Source of the DNA: Actinoplanes sichuanensis
GTDB taxonomy: Bacteria; Actinomycetota; Actinomycetes; Mycobacteriales; Micromonosporaceae
Direction of reading: 5' to 3'
Assembly: GCF_033097365.1 (NCBI RefSeq)
Contig: NZ_AP028461.1
Span: forward strand, 11,745,501 to 11,809,500
Length of the DNA stretch: 64,000 nt
Shown: positions 10,598-19,807 of the stretch, one piece after another
Layout: each line of letters begins with the position of its first letter
Numbering within the stretch: position 1 is the stretch's first letter
The notes under the pieces: generated by a model
The model's database searches: none
Seen by the model: only the letters and a program-made list of their open reading frames with translations
Told to the model about the DNA's origin: nothing
Translations under genes and position numbers: made by a program

Positions 10598-12049
10598 GTG
10601 AGCGGACGAGGAGAAGGTGTGTCGGAGAGCGACGAGCCGACGAGGCTGTGGGGTGGCCGTTTCGCCGGTGGTCCGGCGGAGGCGCTCGCCCGGCTGAGCG
10701 TCAGCGTCCAGTTCGACTGGCGGCTCGCGCCGTACGATCTGCTGGCCTCCCGCGCGCACGCCCGGGTGCTGGCCAACGCGGGCCTGCTCGACGCCGACGA
10801 GCTGGGAAAGATCCTGGCCGCGCTGGATGATCTGGCGTCGGCCTGCGCGGCCGGCGAGTTCCGTCCCACGATCGAGGACGAGGACGTGCACACCGCCCTG
10901 GAGCGGGGCCTGCTGGAGCGCCTCGGCGCGCTCGGCGGCAAACTCCGGGCCGGCCGTTCCCGTAACGACCAGGTCGCCACCGACCTGCGGCTCTACCTGC
11001 GCGATCACGCCCGCGGGGTGGCCGTGGCGCTGATCGAGCTGGCCGACGCGCTGACCGAGCAGGCGGCCCGTAACGTCGACACCCCGGCCCCCGGCCTGAC
11101 CCACGTGCAGCATGCGCAGCCGGTCAGCTTCGGCCACTGGCTGCTGGCGCACGTGCAGCCGCTGCTGCGTGACCTGGAGCGGCTGAAGGACTGGGACGCG
11201 CGGACCGCGATCAGCCCGTTGGGCTCGGGCGCGCTGGCCGGCTCGTCGCTGCCGCTGGACCCGGCGGCGGTCGCCAAGGAGCTGGGCTTCACCGCCCCCG
11301 CACAGAACTCGATGGACGCTGTCGCCGACCGTGACTTCGTGGCCGAGTTCCTCTTCGTGACCGCGCTGATCGGCGTGCACCTGTCCCGTCTCGGTGAGGA
11401 GGTCGTCCTCTGGACGTCGACCGAGTTCGGCTGGGTCGAGCTGGACGACGCCTTCGCCACCGGGTCGTCGATCATGCCGCAGAAGAAGAACGCGGACATC
11501 GCCGAGCTGGCCCGGGGTAAGAGCGGGCGTCTGGTCGGCGGTCTGGTCGCGGTGCTCACCATGCTCAAGGGGCTTCCCCTGACGTACGACCGGGACATGC
11601 AGGAGGACAAGGAGCCGGCCTTCGACGCGGTCGACACCCTGGAGCTGCTGCTGCCCGCGCTGGCCGGGATGGTCTCGACGATGACGGTCCGGGTGGACCG
11701 CCTGGCCGCGGCCGCCCCGGTGGGTTTCTCGTTGGCCACCGAGGTCGCCGACTGGCTGGTCCGCAAGGGTGTGCCGTTCCGTGACGCGCACGAGATCACC
11801 GGCAAACTGGTGGCTCTCTGCTCGGCCCGCGAGTGCGAGCTGGAGGACCTGACCGACGACGATCTGAAGACGGTCAGCGAGCACCTGGACCCGTCGGTGC
11901 GCGAGGTGCTGTCAGTGTCGTCGGCGCTGGCCGCCCGGACCACGCCCGGTTCGACGGGCCCCGGCCCGGTCGCCGACCAGCTCGCGACCGTGCAGCACAA
12001 GCTGGACAACTGGCGTCAGTGGGCGGTCGAGAAGGTCGTGCCCCGCTAG
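10598..12049 (+). CDS. argH: Argininosuccinate lyase
   Basis: Splits argininosuccinate into arginine and fumarate, the last step of the pathway. It belongs to the fumarase/aspartase superfamily, with the signature GSSIMPQKKN and the early motif LWGGRFAGG. HAQPVSFGHW contributes the catalytic region. The protein has 483 residues from the GTG at 10598, which has AGGAAGG 9 nt upstream. A second GTG at 10619 has GAGGAG upstream and would begin MSESDEPTRLWGGRF, closer to the family norm, so the true start is uncertain. A strong terminator follows. It is separated from the main arg operon by the convergent dapE gene and has its own promoter region containing the ARG-box core. Confidence 0.95.
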   Translation: MSGRGEGVSESDEPTRLWGGRFAGGPAEALARLSVSVQFDWRLAPYDLLASRAHARVLANAGLLDADELGKILAALDDLASACAAGEFRPTIEDEDVHTALERGLLERLGALGGKLRAGRSRNDQVATDLRLYLRDHARGVAVALIELADALTEQAARNVDTPAPGLTHVQHAQPVSFGHWLLAHVQPLLRDLERLKDWDARTAISPLGSGALAGSSLPLDPAAVAKELGFTAPAQNSMDAVADRDFVAEFLFVTALIGVHLSRLGEEVVLWTSTEFGWVELDDAFATGSSIMPQKKNADIAELARGKSGRLVGGLVAVLTMLKGLPLTYDRDMQEDKEPAFDAVDTLELLLPALAGMVSTMTVRVDRLAAAAPVGFSLATEVADWLVRKGVPFRDAHEITGKLVALCSARECELEDLTDDDLKTVSEHLDPSVREVLSVSSALAARTTPGSTGPGPVADQLATVQHKLDNWRQWAVEKVVPR

Positions 12050-12095
12050 CCCTGACCGCCGGGCGGCCATCGACGGTGATCCGGGTCATAGTGGG

Positions 12096-12125
12096 ACGGG
12101 AGCGGCTCCGGCCGCTCCCGTTTTT
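12096..12125 (+). terminator. Rho-independent terminator after argH
   Basis: The 10-bp stem CGGGAGCGGC / GCCGCTCCCG with loop TCCG is followed by TTTTT. It is one of the clearest terminators in the window. Confidence 0.9.
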
Positions 12126-12152
12126 GTCGGGGGTGGCCGATAGCGTTCCGGC

Positions 12153-15100
12153 ATGTCGTTCGAGTTGCCCGAGCCCTGGCCGACCCGGTTGCACCCGCGC
12201 CGCGGCGGCGCCGGTGTCCGCCCGGTCGAGCCCGAGCCACGCGCTCGTGAGGTCGTCGACGGGCAGATGCGGCAGCTGCCCGGCTTCGTCCCGGGTGTGA
12301 TCGCGAGCGAGTTCACCGAGCCTGAGCTGCGTGAGGCCGCCACCGCCTGGAGCGCCGGAGATCCCACGGCGCCTCCCGTGGGAGCCGCGGTGGCCGCCTT
12401 CGCGGTGAGGCTGCTGGACTGGCAGGAGCACGTGCGATATCCGTGGTTCGCCGACCTGTGGCTGGCCGAGCGGGGCCTGCGATTCGCCGCCGAGGCGGCC
12501 GTGGAGCTGTTCTCGCTGATCCTGGTGGCCGAGGGCGACCGCCCACCACGCCGGGCCATCCGCCGCGACGGCACCGAGACGATGGGCGTGCGCCGCCGCC
12601 GGCCCGGCGACGAGCAGCGCACCCTGGCCCTCGCCTTCGATCCCGATCTCCAGGTGCTGCTACGGGTCCGCGCCGCCCTGGCCGCAGCCCCCGACGACCT
12701 GCACGCGGAGATAGTCGACGCACTCGCCGCCTACCGCGAACACGGTCCGCCCAGGTCCGGTCCGCCCGGGCAGGGTCCGCCCGGGCAGCGTCTGCCCGGG
12801 CGCGGCTTTTCCGAGCGTGGCCTGGGCGCGGGGGGCCTTCAGGTGCGATGCGCCACCTCGGTGCTGGTTCCGTCCCGGGTCGACTGGGTGGAGCACGATT
12901 GGGCGGAGGCCCTCGCCGAGCCCGGTTTCAACCGCGCCGCGATGCTGCTGGCCGCGATCAGCACGCCTGAGCAGGCGGCGGCCGCACGCGGTGCCTCCGG
13001 CTCGCTGACCGTCGGGTGGCCAGGCCTGAATGCCACTGTCGTCGACGGCCTGGGCCCCGCCGCCGCGTCCGGCCTCCTGCTGGACTGGTTCGACCGTCTG
13101 CCGCCGACCCGCACCGAGCCGCGCCGCGACCTGCTCGCGCTGCTGGCCGTGCTGCCGGGGGAGGAGACGATGCGGGGCCTGATCGATCGTCTCGACCAGA
13201 GGCACGTGCGAGAGGCGCTGACCGAGGCCGCCACCCGCTTTCCGGAGCCCGCACTGCGATTGTTGTCCGCCCCGTCCGGCAAGCCCCAGGTGACCGACCT
13301 GCTGTCCGCCCGAGTGCGCGCCGACCCGTCGCTGGCCGAGCGGGTCGCCACCACTCTGCCCACCGCCCAGGCCGCCCGCATCCGCGCTTGTCTGTCCGCT
13401 GCCGCCACGGTGGCGCCCGCCCCACCGGAGGCGCTGCCCCCGTTGCTGGCCGACCCGCCTTGGCGCCGTCGGCGAAAGGGCCCACCGGTCGTCCTCGACC
13501 TGACGGCCCCGGAGCCACCGACCACCGTGGAGTGGAAGCCGGGCGAGCGAGCCGAGTGGCTGTCCACCCCACTCGACCGGCCAGACGATCCGGTGTCTGC
13601 CGCAGGCCTGGGTGACCGGTTCGTCGGCGCCGGCCGGGACACCTCAGCCGGGGCTGCCTCCGCCGACACGAAGGACTGGGCTGGCTCGGCCGGCACGAAG
13701 GACTGGGCTGGAGTCGCCGGGCGGCTGGAGCGTGGCGAGGTGGTCGGCTGGCGTGAGGCGGCGGAGTTCTTCGTCGCCGGGCCGGAGGAGGTGGCACGGC
13801 CCCTGCTCGCCGAGTGGAAACCGGTGCCCGAGCCGGGCTGTGAGCCCTGGATGCGGCGGATCGTCGCCCGGTTCGAGGCGGACGCGTTGCCGCTCCTGCG
13901 GCGACTGGCCTTCCACGACTCGATGTTGTCCGGGCCGTTGATGCTGCCGTTCGTGTCGCCGGACATCCCGTGGCGGATGCAGGTCCGCCTGCATGACCGG
14001 GGGCGGACCGGCCAGGCGGCGCGTGCCTGGCTGGATCGGCAGCCCGGGTCGGCCGCGAGCCGGCTGATGCCGCGCGCGTTCGGCCCGGACGGCACCGCAC
14101 GACGATCGGCGCAGCACACGCTGGTGTACATGGTGGCCACCGGTCACACGGAGATACTGCGTGAGGTCGCCGACTCCTACGGGCCGGAGACCAGGGCGGC
14201 CGTCGAGGAGTTGGTCACCATCGATCCGCTGGCGATCCTGCCGACGAGACTCCCCGCCATTCCGAAGTGGTTCGACCCGGCGCTGCTACCGCCGGTCCGG
14301 CTGCGGCGGCCCCGGCCACCGGCGACAAGGTCGCCGGAAGTCGTCGCCCTCACCTCCTCCGGATCGCCGCGAGTGGCGTCCGATGTCGAGGGGTGGGACG
14401 AGAGGGATCTCGTTCTGCCGACGGAGCGGCTGGGGCGGCCCCTGCCGACGGAGCGGCCGGGGCGGGCCTCCACGACCCCGCAGGTGGCGTCCGATGCTGA
14501 GGGGATGGCGGCCGTCGGTGACGAGCGGGATCTCGTTCTGCCGACGGAATCGCTGCGGGACCTGGCTATGGTGTTCGCCCTGCACAAACCTCTCGAACCG
14601 TATGCCGGCGTCGAAGTCGTCCGGGCGGCGTGTGAACCCGAGGACCTGGCCCGGTTCGCGTGGGGTCTGTTCGAGGCGTGGCTGGCCGCCGGCGCCGACG
14701 GGCGGCAGGGCTGGGCGCTCGACGCACTCGGGCTGGTCGGTGACGACGAGGTCGTGCGGCGGCTCACTCCGCTGATCATGGGGTGGCCGGGGCAGAGCGG
14801 GCATGCCCGGGCGGTCACCGGTCTGGGTGTTCTCGCGGACATCGGCACCGAGGTCGCGCTGGTGCATCTCCATCGGATCGCCGAGCGCACGCGGTATGCC
14901 GGTCTCCGTTCGGCCGCCCAGCGCCAGATCGACCAGGTCGCCGCCAGGATGGGCCTGTCCACCGAGCGGCTCGCCGACCGTCTGGTGCCGGATTTCGGGC
15001 TGGATGGGGACGGTGGTCTGACACTCGACTACGGACCGCGGAGTTTCGCGGTGCGGTTCGACGAAGAGTTGAAGCCGTGTGTCGTGGATTCCGGTGGCAA

Positions 15101-15878
15101 GGTCCTGAAGAACCTGCCGAAGCCCGGCGTTCGGGACGATGCCGAGCTCGCGCCGGCGGCCTACCAACGGTTCACGGTGCTGAAGAAGGACGTCCGAACG
15201 GTCGCCGCCGATCAGATCCGTCGCCTGGAGCGGGCCATGGTGACCGGTCGTCGCTGGCCGGAGGCCGAGTTCCGGCGTTTCCTCATCGAGCATCCGCTGC
15301 TGCGCCATCCGGCCCGGCGGCTGCTGTGGGGCCGGTTCGACGCGAGTGGTGTCCTGGTCGGAGCGTTCCGGGTGGCCGAGGACGGCACGTTCGCCGACGA
15401 ACACGACGAGGAGACCAGGATCGCGGCTGGCCAGGTGGTGGGTGTGGTCCATCCGATCGATCTGGGCAGGACACTGCCGCGCTGGTCCGAGGTCTTCGCC
15501 GACTACCGGATCATGCAGCCGTTCGCTCAGCTGGGCCGGGAGACGGGCACGCTGACCGGGGAGGAGGCGGCCACCGGCCGGCTAGTCCGGTTCGAGGGGC
15601 TGCGGGTGCCGACCGGGGCCGTGCTCGGCCTGGAAAATCGCGGCTGGCGGCGGGAGCGGCCGATGGACGGTGGCGTCCAGGTTCAGATCACCGTGTCGCC
15701 TGTCGGAGGGGTGCAGTTCGTGCTGGATCTCGACCCGGGCATCGCGGTCGGCGCGGTCGACGTATTCCCGGAGCAGACCCTGGGCGCGGTGGGTTTCGGA
15801 GTCCGCGAGGCCGCCCGCAACGAGGTGGCGGTCTCCGAGGTGATCCGCGACCTGGAGGCACTGACCAGCACCCGATGA
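12153..15878 (+). CDS. Large DUF4132 (MolR-like) protein
   Basis: A cytoplasmic protein of 1,241 residues with no signal peptide or membrane segment. The C-terminal part (~residues 960-1190) is recognisable as DUF4132. It includes LKKDVRTVAADQIRRLE, MVTGRRW, HPLLRHPARRLLWG and VHPIDLG, as in E. coli MolR/YehI relatives, whose function is not settled. The upstream ~900 residues look like helical repeats. Internal low-complexity stretches occur: Gly-Pro-Gln repeats near 12740-12840, twin DTKDWAG/GTKDWAG near 13670-13710, and a partial duplication around 14373-14549 with DERDLVLPTE twice. The ATG at 12153 lacks a strong ribosome site. The gene stands alone between two terminators. Confidence 0.85.
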   Translation: MSFELPEPWPTRLHPRRGGAGVRPVEPEPRAREVVDGQMRQLPGFVPGVIASEFTEPELREAATAWSAGDPTAPPVGAAVAAFAVRLLDWQEHVRYPWFADLWLAERGLRFAAEAAVELFSLILVAEGDRPPRRAIRRDGTETMGVRRRRPGDEQRTLALAFDPDLQVLLRVRAALAAAPDDLHAEIVDALAAYREHGPPRSGPPGQGPPGQRLPGRGFSERGLGAGGLQVRCATSVLVPSRVDWVEHDWAEALAEPGFNRAAMLLAAISTPEQAAAARGASGSLTVGWPGLNATVVDGLGPAAASGLLLDWFDRLPPTRTEPRRDLLALLAVLPGEETMRGLIDRLDQRHVREALTEAATRFPEPALRLLSAPSGKPQVTDLLSARVRADPSLAERVATTLPTAQAARIRACLSAAATVAPAPPEALPPLLADPPWRRRRKGPPVVLDLTAPEPPTTVEWKPGERAEWLSTPLDRPDDPVSAAGLGDRFVGAGRDTSAGAASADTKDWAGSAGTKDWAGVAGRLERGEVVGWREAAEFFVAGPEEVARPLLAEWKPVPEPGCEPWMRRIVARFEADALPLLRRLAFHDSMLSGPLMLPFVSPDIPWRMQVRLHDRGRTGQAARAWLDRQPGSAASRLMPRAFGPDGTARRSAQHTLVYMVATGHTEILREVADSYGPETRAAVEELVTIDPLAILPTRLPAIPKWFDPALLPPVRLRRPRPPATRSPEVVALTSSGSPRVASDVEGWDERDLVLPTERLGRPLPTERPGRASTTPQVASDAEGMAAVGDERDLVLPTESLRDLAMVFALHKPLEPYAGVEVVRAACEPEDLARFAWGLFEAWLAAGADGRQGWALDALGLVGDDEVVRRLTPLIMGWPGQSGHARAVTGLGVLADIGTEVALVHLHRIAERTRYAGLRSAAQRQIDQVAARMGLSTERLADRLVPDFGLDGDGGLTLDYGPRSFAVRFDEELKPCVVDSGGKVLKNLPKPGVRDDAELAPAAYQRFTVLKKDVRTVAADQIRRLERAMVTGRRWPEAEFRRFLIEHPLLRHPARRLLWGRFDASGVLVGAFRVAEDGTFADEHDEETRIAAGQVVGVVHPIDLGRTLPRWSEVFADYRIMQPFAQLGRETGTLTGEEAATGRLVRFEGLRVPTGAVLGLENRGWRRERPMDGGVQVQITVSPVGGVQFVLDLDPGIAVGAVDVFPEQTLGAVGFGVREAARNEVAVSEVIRDLEALTSTR

Positions 15879-15976
15879 CCCGACCGCCGACGCCCGCGTC
15901 GCCGAAGGCCGAGAGGGCTGCTTGCGCGAGGGTCGCCGGCCCCGGGACAGCGGGGAAACGGACGGCGACAGCGGTT

Positions 15977-16131
15977 AGGGGCGCGGCATGGGCGGCGCGG
16001 CCCGGGCGGCGCGGGGGGCGCGGCGGCGAGGGCGCGGCGGGAGCGCGCGGCGGGAGGGCGCGGCGGGGGCGCGGCGGGGGCGCGGCACGGCGGGGGCGCG
16101 GCGGGGGCAGGGCGTGGCGGTGGCGGCCGCG
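15977..16131. repeat. G-rich low-complexity tract
   Basis: About 155 bases made almost only of G and C on the + strand, with many imperfect GGCGCGGC and GGCGGGGGC units. ORFs crossing it on both strands are composed of Arg, Gly, Ala or Pro and are not credible genes. The G-runs could form quadruplex structures in the DNA or RNA 3' of the DUF4132 gene. Confidence 0.7.
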
Positions 16132-16146
16132 CCGCGACAGCGTGAC

Positions 16147-16179
16147 GGTGACGGGCGATCCGCCCGTCACCGCCTTTTT
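16147..16179 (+). terminator. Rho-independent terminator after the DUF4132 gene
   Basis: The perfect 11-bp stem GGTGACGGGCG / CGCCCGTCACC with loop ATC is followed by GCC and TTTTT. Confidence 0.85.
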
Positions 16180-16251
16180 ACATGTCTGCCGCTTTCCACC
16201 GGTGCGGCGCCGACCAGCCGCCGGACCCGGGCATGGGCTTTCAGCTCTTTG

Positions 16252-16265
16252 TGCAAGAAGTTGCA
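16252..16265. promoter_or_regulatory. Upstream operator candidate for malE
   Basis: The perfect inverted repeat TGCAA-GAAG-TTGCA lies about 270 bp before malE. It shares the GCAAG/TTGC element with the proximal sites and with the amylopullulanase region, so it may bind the LacI-family regulator encoded at 19919-20968. Confidence 0.45.
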
Positions 16266-16411
16266 TCGAGGTCAAGCCGCAGAACTCCCCAGATGGCCGT
16301 CAAGCCGGTAAGTTGCTGTAACTCGCTTCCATGTCCGTCAGGTTCCGTGACCTGCCCTGGAAGGTAACAGAACCGCAGCTAGCAGCCCGTGATGTCGGAA
16401 TCGTGAGGATT

Positions 16412-16471
16412 CTTGCTGCAACCGTGTTGCAAGTTGATTCGCAAGGGGTTTCTAACCCCGAAAGTTCTTGC
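16412..16471. promoter_or_regulatory. Proximal cluster of CTTGC/GCAAG operator elements before malE
   Basis: CTTGC at 16412, GCAAG at 16429, GCAAG at 16441 and CTTGC at 16467 fall within 60 bp. The nested palindrome TTGC-T-GCAA is at 16413-16421. Streptomyces MalR is known to recognise CTTGCAG-type repeats, which these resemble. The cluster sits 60-120 bp before the malE start, where repressor binding would block transcription. Confidence 0.6.
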
Positions 16472-16485
16472 TACGGTCCGGTCGT

Positions 16486-16522
16486 CACCAAGCAGGTCTT
16501 CACGGCACCAAGCAGGTCTTCA
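16486..16522 (+). repeat. 17-bp direct repeat in the malE leader
   Basis: CACCAAGCAGGTCTTCA occurs at 16486-16502 and again at 16506-16522, a 20-bp period. The second copy runs into the AAGGAG ribosome binding site of malE. Confidence 0.9.
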
Positions 16523-16533
16523 AGGAGCGCAAC

Positions 16534-17838
16534 ATGCGTCGCATAACCAAGGGACTGGCCGCTCTCTCCTCCGTGGCCCTCGCGTTCACCCTCGTGGCGT
16601 GCAGCGGCGACAAGGAACCGGCCGCGAGCGACAACAAGGCGGCCGACCCGGCTTCGCTCTCCGCAGAGCTCACGTGGTGGGACACGTCGGACGCCAAGAA
16701 CGAGGGTCCGGTCTTCCAGGACTTGATCAAGCAGTTCAACGCGAAGTACCCGAACATCAAGATCAACTACCAGTCGGTGCCGTTCGCCGACGCGCAGAAC
16801 AAGTTCAAGACGGCCGCCGCCGCCAAGACCGGCGCCCCGGACATCCTGCGCGCCGAGGTGGCCTGGGTTCCCGAGTTCGCGTCGCTGGGCTACCTGTACT
16901 CGCTGGACGACTCGGCGCTGCTCGCCGACGCGTCGGACTACAACGAGACCGCCCTGGCCTCGAACAAGTTCGACGGCAAGACCTACGGCGTCCCGCAGGT
17001 CACCGACAGCCTCGCGCTCCTCTACAACAAGGAGCTCGTCGAGAAGGCCGGTGTCACCGTCCCGAAGACCTGGGCCGAGTTGAAGACCGCCGCCCAGACC
17101 GTCAAGAAGAAGACCGGCGTGGAGGGCCTCTACGTCAACCCGGCCGGCTACTTCACCCTGCCGTTCCTGTACGGCGAGGGTGGTGACCTGGTCGACACCG
17201 CGAACAAGAAGATCGTGGTGAACTCCGCGCAGAACGTCGCCGGCCTGAACATCGCCAAGGACCTGATCGACAGCGGTGCCTCGGTCAAGCCGTCGGCGAC
17301 CGACTCGTACGGCACGATGATGACCCTCTTCAAGGAGAAGAAGGTCGCCTTCATCGTCAACGGCCCGTGGGAGGTCGCGAACATGAAGGCCGCCCCGGCC
17401 TTCGGTGGCCTGGAGAACCTCGGCATCGCGCCGGTCCCGGCCGGTTCCGCCCGCGCCGGTGCCCCGATCGGTGGCCACAACTACGTCGTCTACTCGGGTG
17501 TCCCGCAGGAGAAGGCGGCCGCCGCCGTCGAGTTCATCAAGTTCATGAACTCCGCCGAGTCGCAGGCCGCCCTGGCCGACAAGCTGGGCGTGCTGCCGAC
17601 CCGCAAGTCGGCCTACGACGTCGCTTCGGTCAAGAGCAACGCCGTGATCTCCGCCTTCAAGCCGGTCATCGAGTCGGCGGTGAACCGCCCGTGGATCCCG
17701 GAGGGTGGCCAGTTCTTCGGCCCGCTCGACACCATGGCCACCGAGGTCCTGGTCCAGAACAAGGACGCCAAGGCTTCGCTCGACGCCGTGGCCCAGAAGT
17801 ACAAGGCCGAGGTCGTTCCCTCGTACGCCACCAACTGA
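16534..17838 (+). CDS. malE: Maltose/maltodextrin-type ABC transporter substrate-binding lipoprotein
   Basis: A 434-residue extracellular solute-binding protein of family 1. The N-terminus MRRITKGLAALSSVALAF leads to the lipobox LVAC, with Cys23 as the lipid-modified residue, so it is anchored to the outer face of the membrane. The ATG at 16534 has AAGGAG 6 nt upstream; an earlier in-frame start at 16468 would destroy the signal peptide. Sugar-binding-protein features are ELTWWDTS after the signal and WEVANMKAAP later. Followed by two permease genes and a LacI regulator, and near an amylopullulanase, it most likely binds maltose or maltodextrins. The family also contains binders of other oligosaccharides. 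Confidence 0.88.
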   Translation: MRRITKGLAALSSVALAFTLVACSGDKEPAASDNKAADPASLSAELTWWDTSDAKNEGPVFQDLIKQFNAKYPNIKINYQSVPFADAQNKFKTAAAAKTGAPDILRAEVAWVPEFASLGYLYSLDDSALLADASDYNETALASNKFDGKTYGVPQVTDSLALLYNKELVEKAGVTVPKTWAELKTAAQTVKKKTGVEGLYVNPAGYFTLPFLYGEGGDLVDTANKKIVVNSAQNVAGLNIAKDLIDSGASVKPSATDSYGTMMTLFKEKKVAFIVNGPWEVANMKAAPAFGGLENLGIAPVPAGSARAGAPIGGHNYVVYSGVPQEKAAAAVEFIKFMNSAESQAALADKLGVLPTRKSAYDVASVKSNAVISAFKPVIESAVNRPWIPEGGQFFGPLDTMATEVLVQNKDAKASLDAVAQKYKAEVVPSYATN

Positions 17839-17907
17839 CGGTTCTGAACGCCGGCGCCGGCCCGTGAGGGTCGGCGCCCGCTTCGCTTCCTCTCTGGAGC
17901 ACAGCTG

Positions 17908-18897
17908 ATGAGCACTGTGACTGCCGGCGCGACGCCGAGGAGCAGTACGTTGCGGCGGAACTGGGACAAGCACTGGGCGGCCTGGGCGATGGTCGTTCCG
18001 GTCGTGGCTGTCTTGGCGGTTCTGATCTTCTATCCCCTGGTCAACGGCATCTGGCTGACCTTCACCAACCAGACCGAGGCCAACCAGCTCGCCGAGATCT
18101 GCACCAAGTCGATCACCGGTGGCGAGGTCTGCAAGGAGAACCCGAACGCCTGGTCGTTCGTGGGTCTGGACAACTACGTCAACGTCCTCACCGGCAAGAT
18201 CGGCGAGTTCTGGCAGTGGACCGGGACCACCCTGATCTGGACCGTCGCGGGCGTGGCGTTCCACTACGGCCTCGGTCTCGGCCTGGCCGTCATGATCCAC
18301 CGGGAGATGCGGTTCCGGGGTTTCTACCGCGTGCTGCTGGTGCTGCCGTGGGCGGTGCCGGCGTTCATCAGCGCCTTCGCCTGGAAGTTCCTCTTCAACG
18401 AGCAGCTCGGCCTGGTCAACTCGCTGCTCAACGCGGTCGGCATCGACTCGGTCGCCTGGTTCGCCGACAAGTGGACGGCACTGTTCGTCGCCGTGATCAC
18501 CAATATCTGGCTGGGTGTGCCGTTCATGATGGTGGCCCTGCTGGGCGGCCTGCAGAGCATCCCGGAGGAGCTCTACGAGTCGGCCGAGATCGACGGTGCG
18601 ACGCCGTGGCAGCGGTTCCGCAACATCACCCTGCCGGGTCTACGGCCGGTCAGCATGACGGTGATCCTGCTCGGCACGATCTGGACCTTCAACATGTTCC
18701 CGATCATCTTCCTGGTGACCGAGGGGCAGCCCGCCGGTGCGACCGAGATCCTGGTGACCGGCGCCTTCCGGGCCGCCTTCGAGGGCATCCGGAACTACTC
18801 GCTCGCCTCCACGTACGGCGTGCTGATCCTCTCGATCCTGCTCATCTTCTCGGTGTTCTACCGGCGGGTGCTGCGCAAGCAAGGCGAGGTTTGGTGA
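17908..18897 (+). CDS. malF: Sugar ABC transporter permease (MalF type)
   Basis: Integral membrane protein of 329 residues with about six membrane helices. The first helix is near residues 28-48 (MVVPVVAVLAVLIFYPLV), followed by an extracytoplasmic insertion of ~50 residues typical of MalF proteins. The cytoplasmic coupling loop EELYESAEIDGATPWQRF is the EAA motif that contacts the ATPase. The ATG at 17908 has GGAG upstream. The gene ends 1 bp before malG. No ATPase gene follows, so the transporter must use an ATPase encoded elsewhere, such as the shared MsiK known in actinobacteria. Confidence 0.9.
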   Translation: MSTVTAGATPRSSTLRRNWDKHWAAWAMVVPVVAVLAVLIFYPLVNGIWLTFTNQTEANQLAEICTKSITGGEVCKENPNAWSFVGLDNYVNVLTGKIGEFWQWTGTTLIWTVAGVAFHYGLGLGLAVMIHREMRFRGFYRVLLVLPWAVPAFISAFAWKFLFNEQLGLVNSLLNAVGIDSVAWFADKWTALFVAVITNIWLGVPFMMVALLGGLQSIPEELYESAEIDGATPWQRFRNITLPGLRPVSMTVILLGTIWTFNMFPIIFLVTEGQPAGATEILVTGAFRAAFEGIRNYSLASTYGVLILSILLIFSVFYRRVLRKQGEVW

Positions 18898-18898
18898 C

Positions 18899-19804
18899 AT
18901 GGCCCAGATGACCACGACCCCACCGATCGCGGTTTCCCGAAGCGACGCGCCGGCCCGGGTCAACAAGCCGCGTCGCGGCCGCCGCAGCCCCGCTGCGTCG
19001 ATCGCGCTGCACGGCACGCTGATCCTGGCCTCGCTGATCGCGATCGGCCCGATCCTGTGGGTGGTGCTCTCCTCGTTCAAGCCCGGGTACGCCGTGCAGA
19101 GCACCGAGATCACCCTGGTCAAGGACCCGACGTTCGCGAACTACGAGTATGTGCTGTTCGAGACGAACTTCCCGTCCTGGTTCCTGAACTCGGTCATCGT
19201 GGCGAGCCTGACCATGCTGATCGGCATCTTCTTCTCGGCGACCACCGGGTACGCGCTGTCCCGGTTCAACTTCCCGGGCCGCCGCTCGCTGATGATGGTC
19301 TTCCTGATCACCCAGATGTTCCCGGTCTCCATCCTGATCGTCCCGATCTACGCGATCATGGCGAGCCTGGGCCTGATCAACACGCTCCCGTCGCTGGTCA
19401 TCGCGTACCTGACGATCGCCGTGCCGTTCTGCGCGTGGATGCTCAAGGGCTACTTCGACTCGATCCCGACCTCGCTGGACGAGGCGGCGTCGTTGGACGG
19501 CTGCGGCCCGTTCCGGATCTTCTGGCGGGTCATCCTGCCGCTGGCCCGGCCGGCCATCGCGGTCACCGGTTTCTACGCCTTCCTGACCGCGTGGGGTGAG
19601 GTCGCATACGCGTCGGCGTTCATCCAGACCGACGACAAATACACCCTGGCGTACGGTCTGCAGCAGTTCGTGCCGCAGTTCAATCCGCAGTGGGAATACC
19701 TCACCGCGGCCGCCGTCCTGGTGACGATCCCGGCCGGAATCGTATTCCTCTTCGCCCAGAAGCATCTCGTGTCCGGTCTTACCGCCGGCGGCACGAAGGG
19801 CTGA
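18899..19804 (+). CDS. malG: Sugar ABC transporter permease (MalG type)
   Basis: The second permease subunit, 301 residues with about six membrane helices. The cytoplasmic N-terminus is basic (RVNKPRRGRRS). The EAA loop SLDEAASLDGCGPFRIF is present, and the C-terminal end GLTAGGTKG resembles the MalG tail that reaches into the transporter. It begins 1 bp after malF and is the last gene of the malEFG unit, which closes with a strong bidirectional hairpin. With MalE and MalF it would import alpha-glucan oligosaccharides released by the amylopullulanase. Confidence 0.9.
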   Translation: MAQMTTTPPIAVSRSDAPARVNKPRRGRRSPAASIALHGTLILASLIAIGPILWVVLSSFKPGYAVQSTEITLVKDPTFANYEYVLFETNFPSWFLNSVIVASLTMLIGIFFSATTGYALSRFNFPGRRSLMMVFLITQMFPVSILIVPIYAIMASLGLINTLPSLVIAYLTIAVPFCAWMLKGYFDSIPTSLDEAASLDGCGPFRIFWRVILPLARPAIAVTGFYAFLTAWGEVAYASAFIQTDDKYTLAYGLQQFVPQFNPQWEYLTAAAVLVTIPAGIVFLFAQKHLVSGLTAGGTKG

Positions 19805-19807
19805 TTC

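Noticed and set aside
15988..16311. Arg/Gly-rich ORF across the G-rich tract
   Set aside because: Made of simple-sequence codons, crosses a T-run terminator, and lacks a ribosome site.
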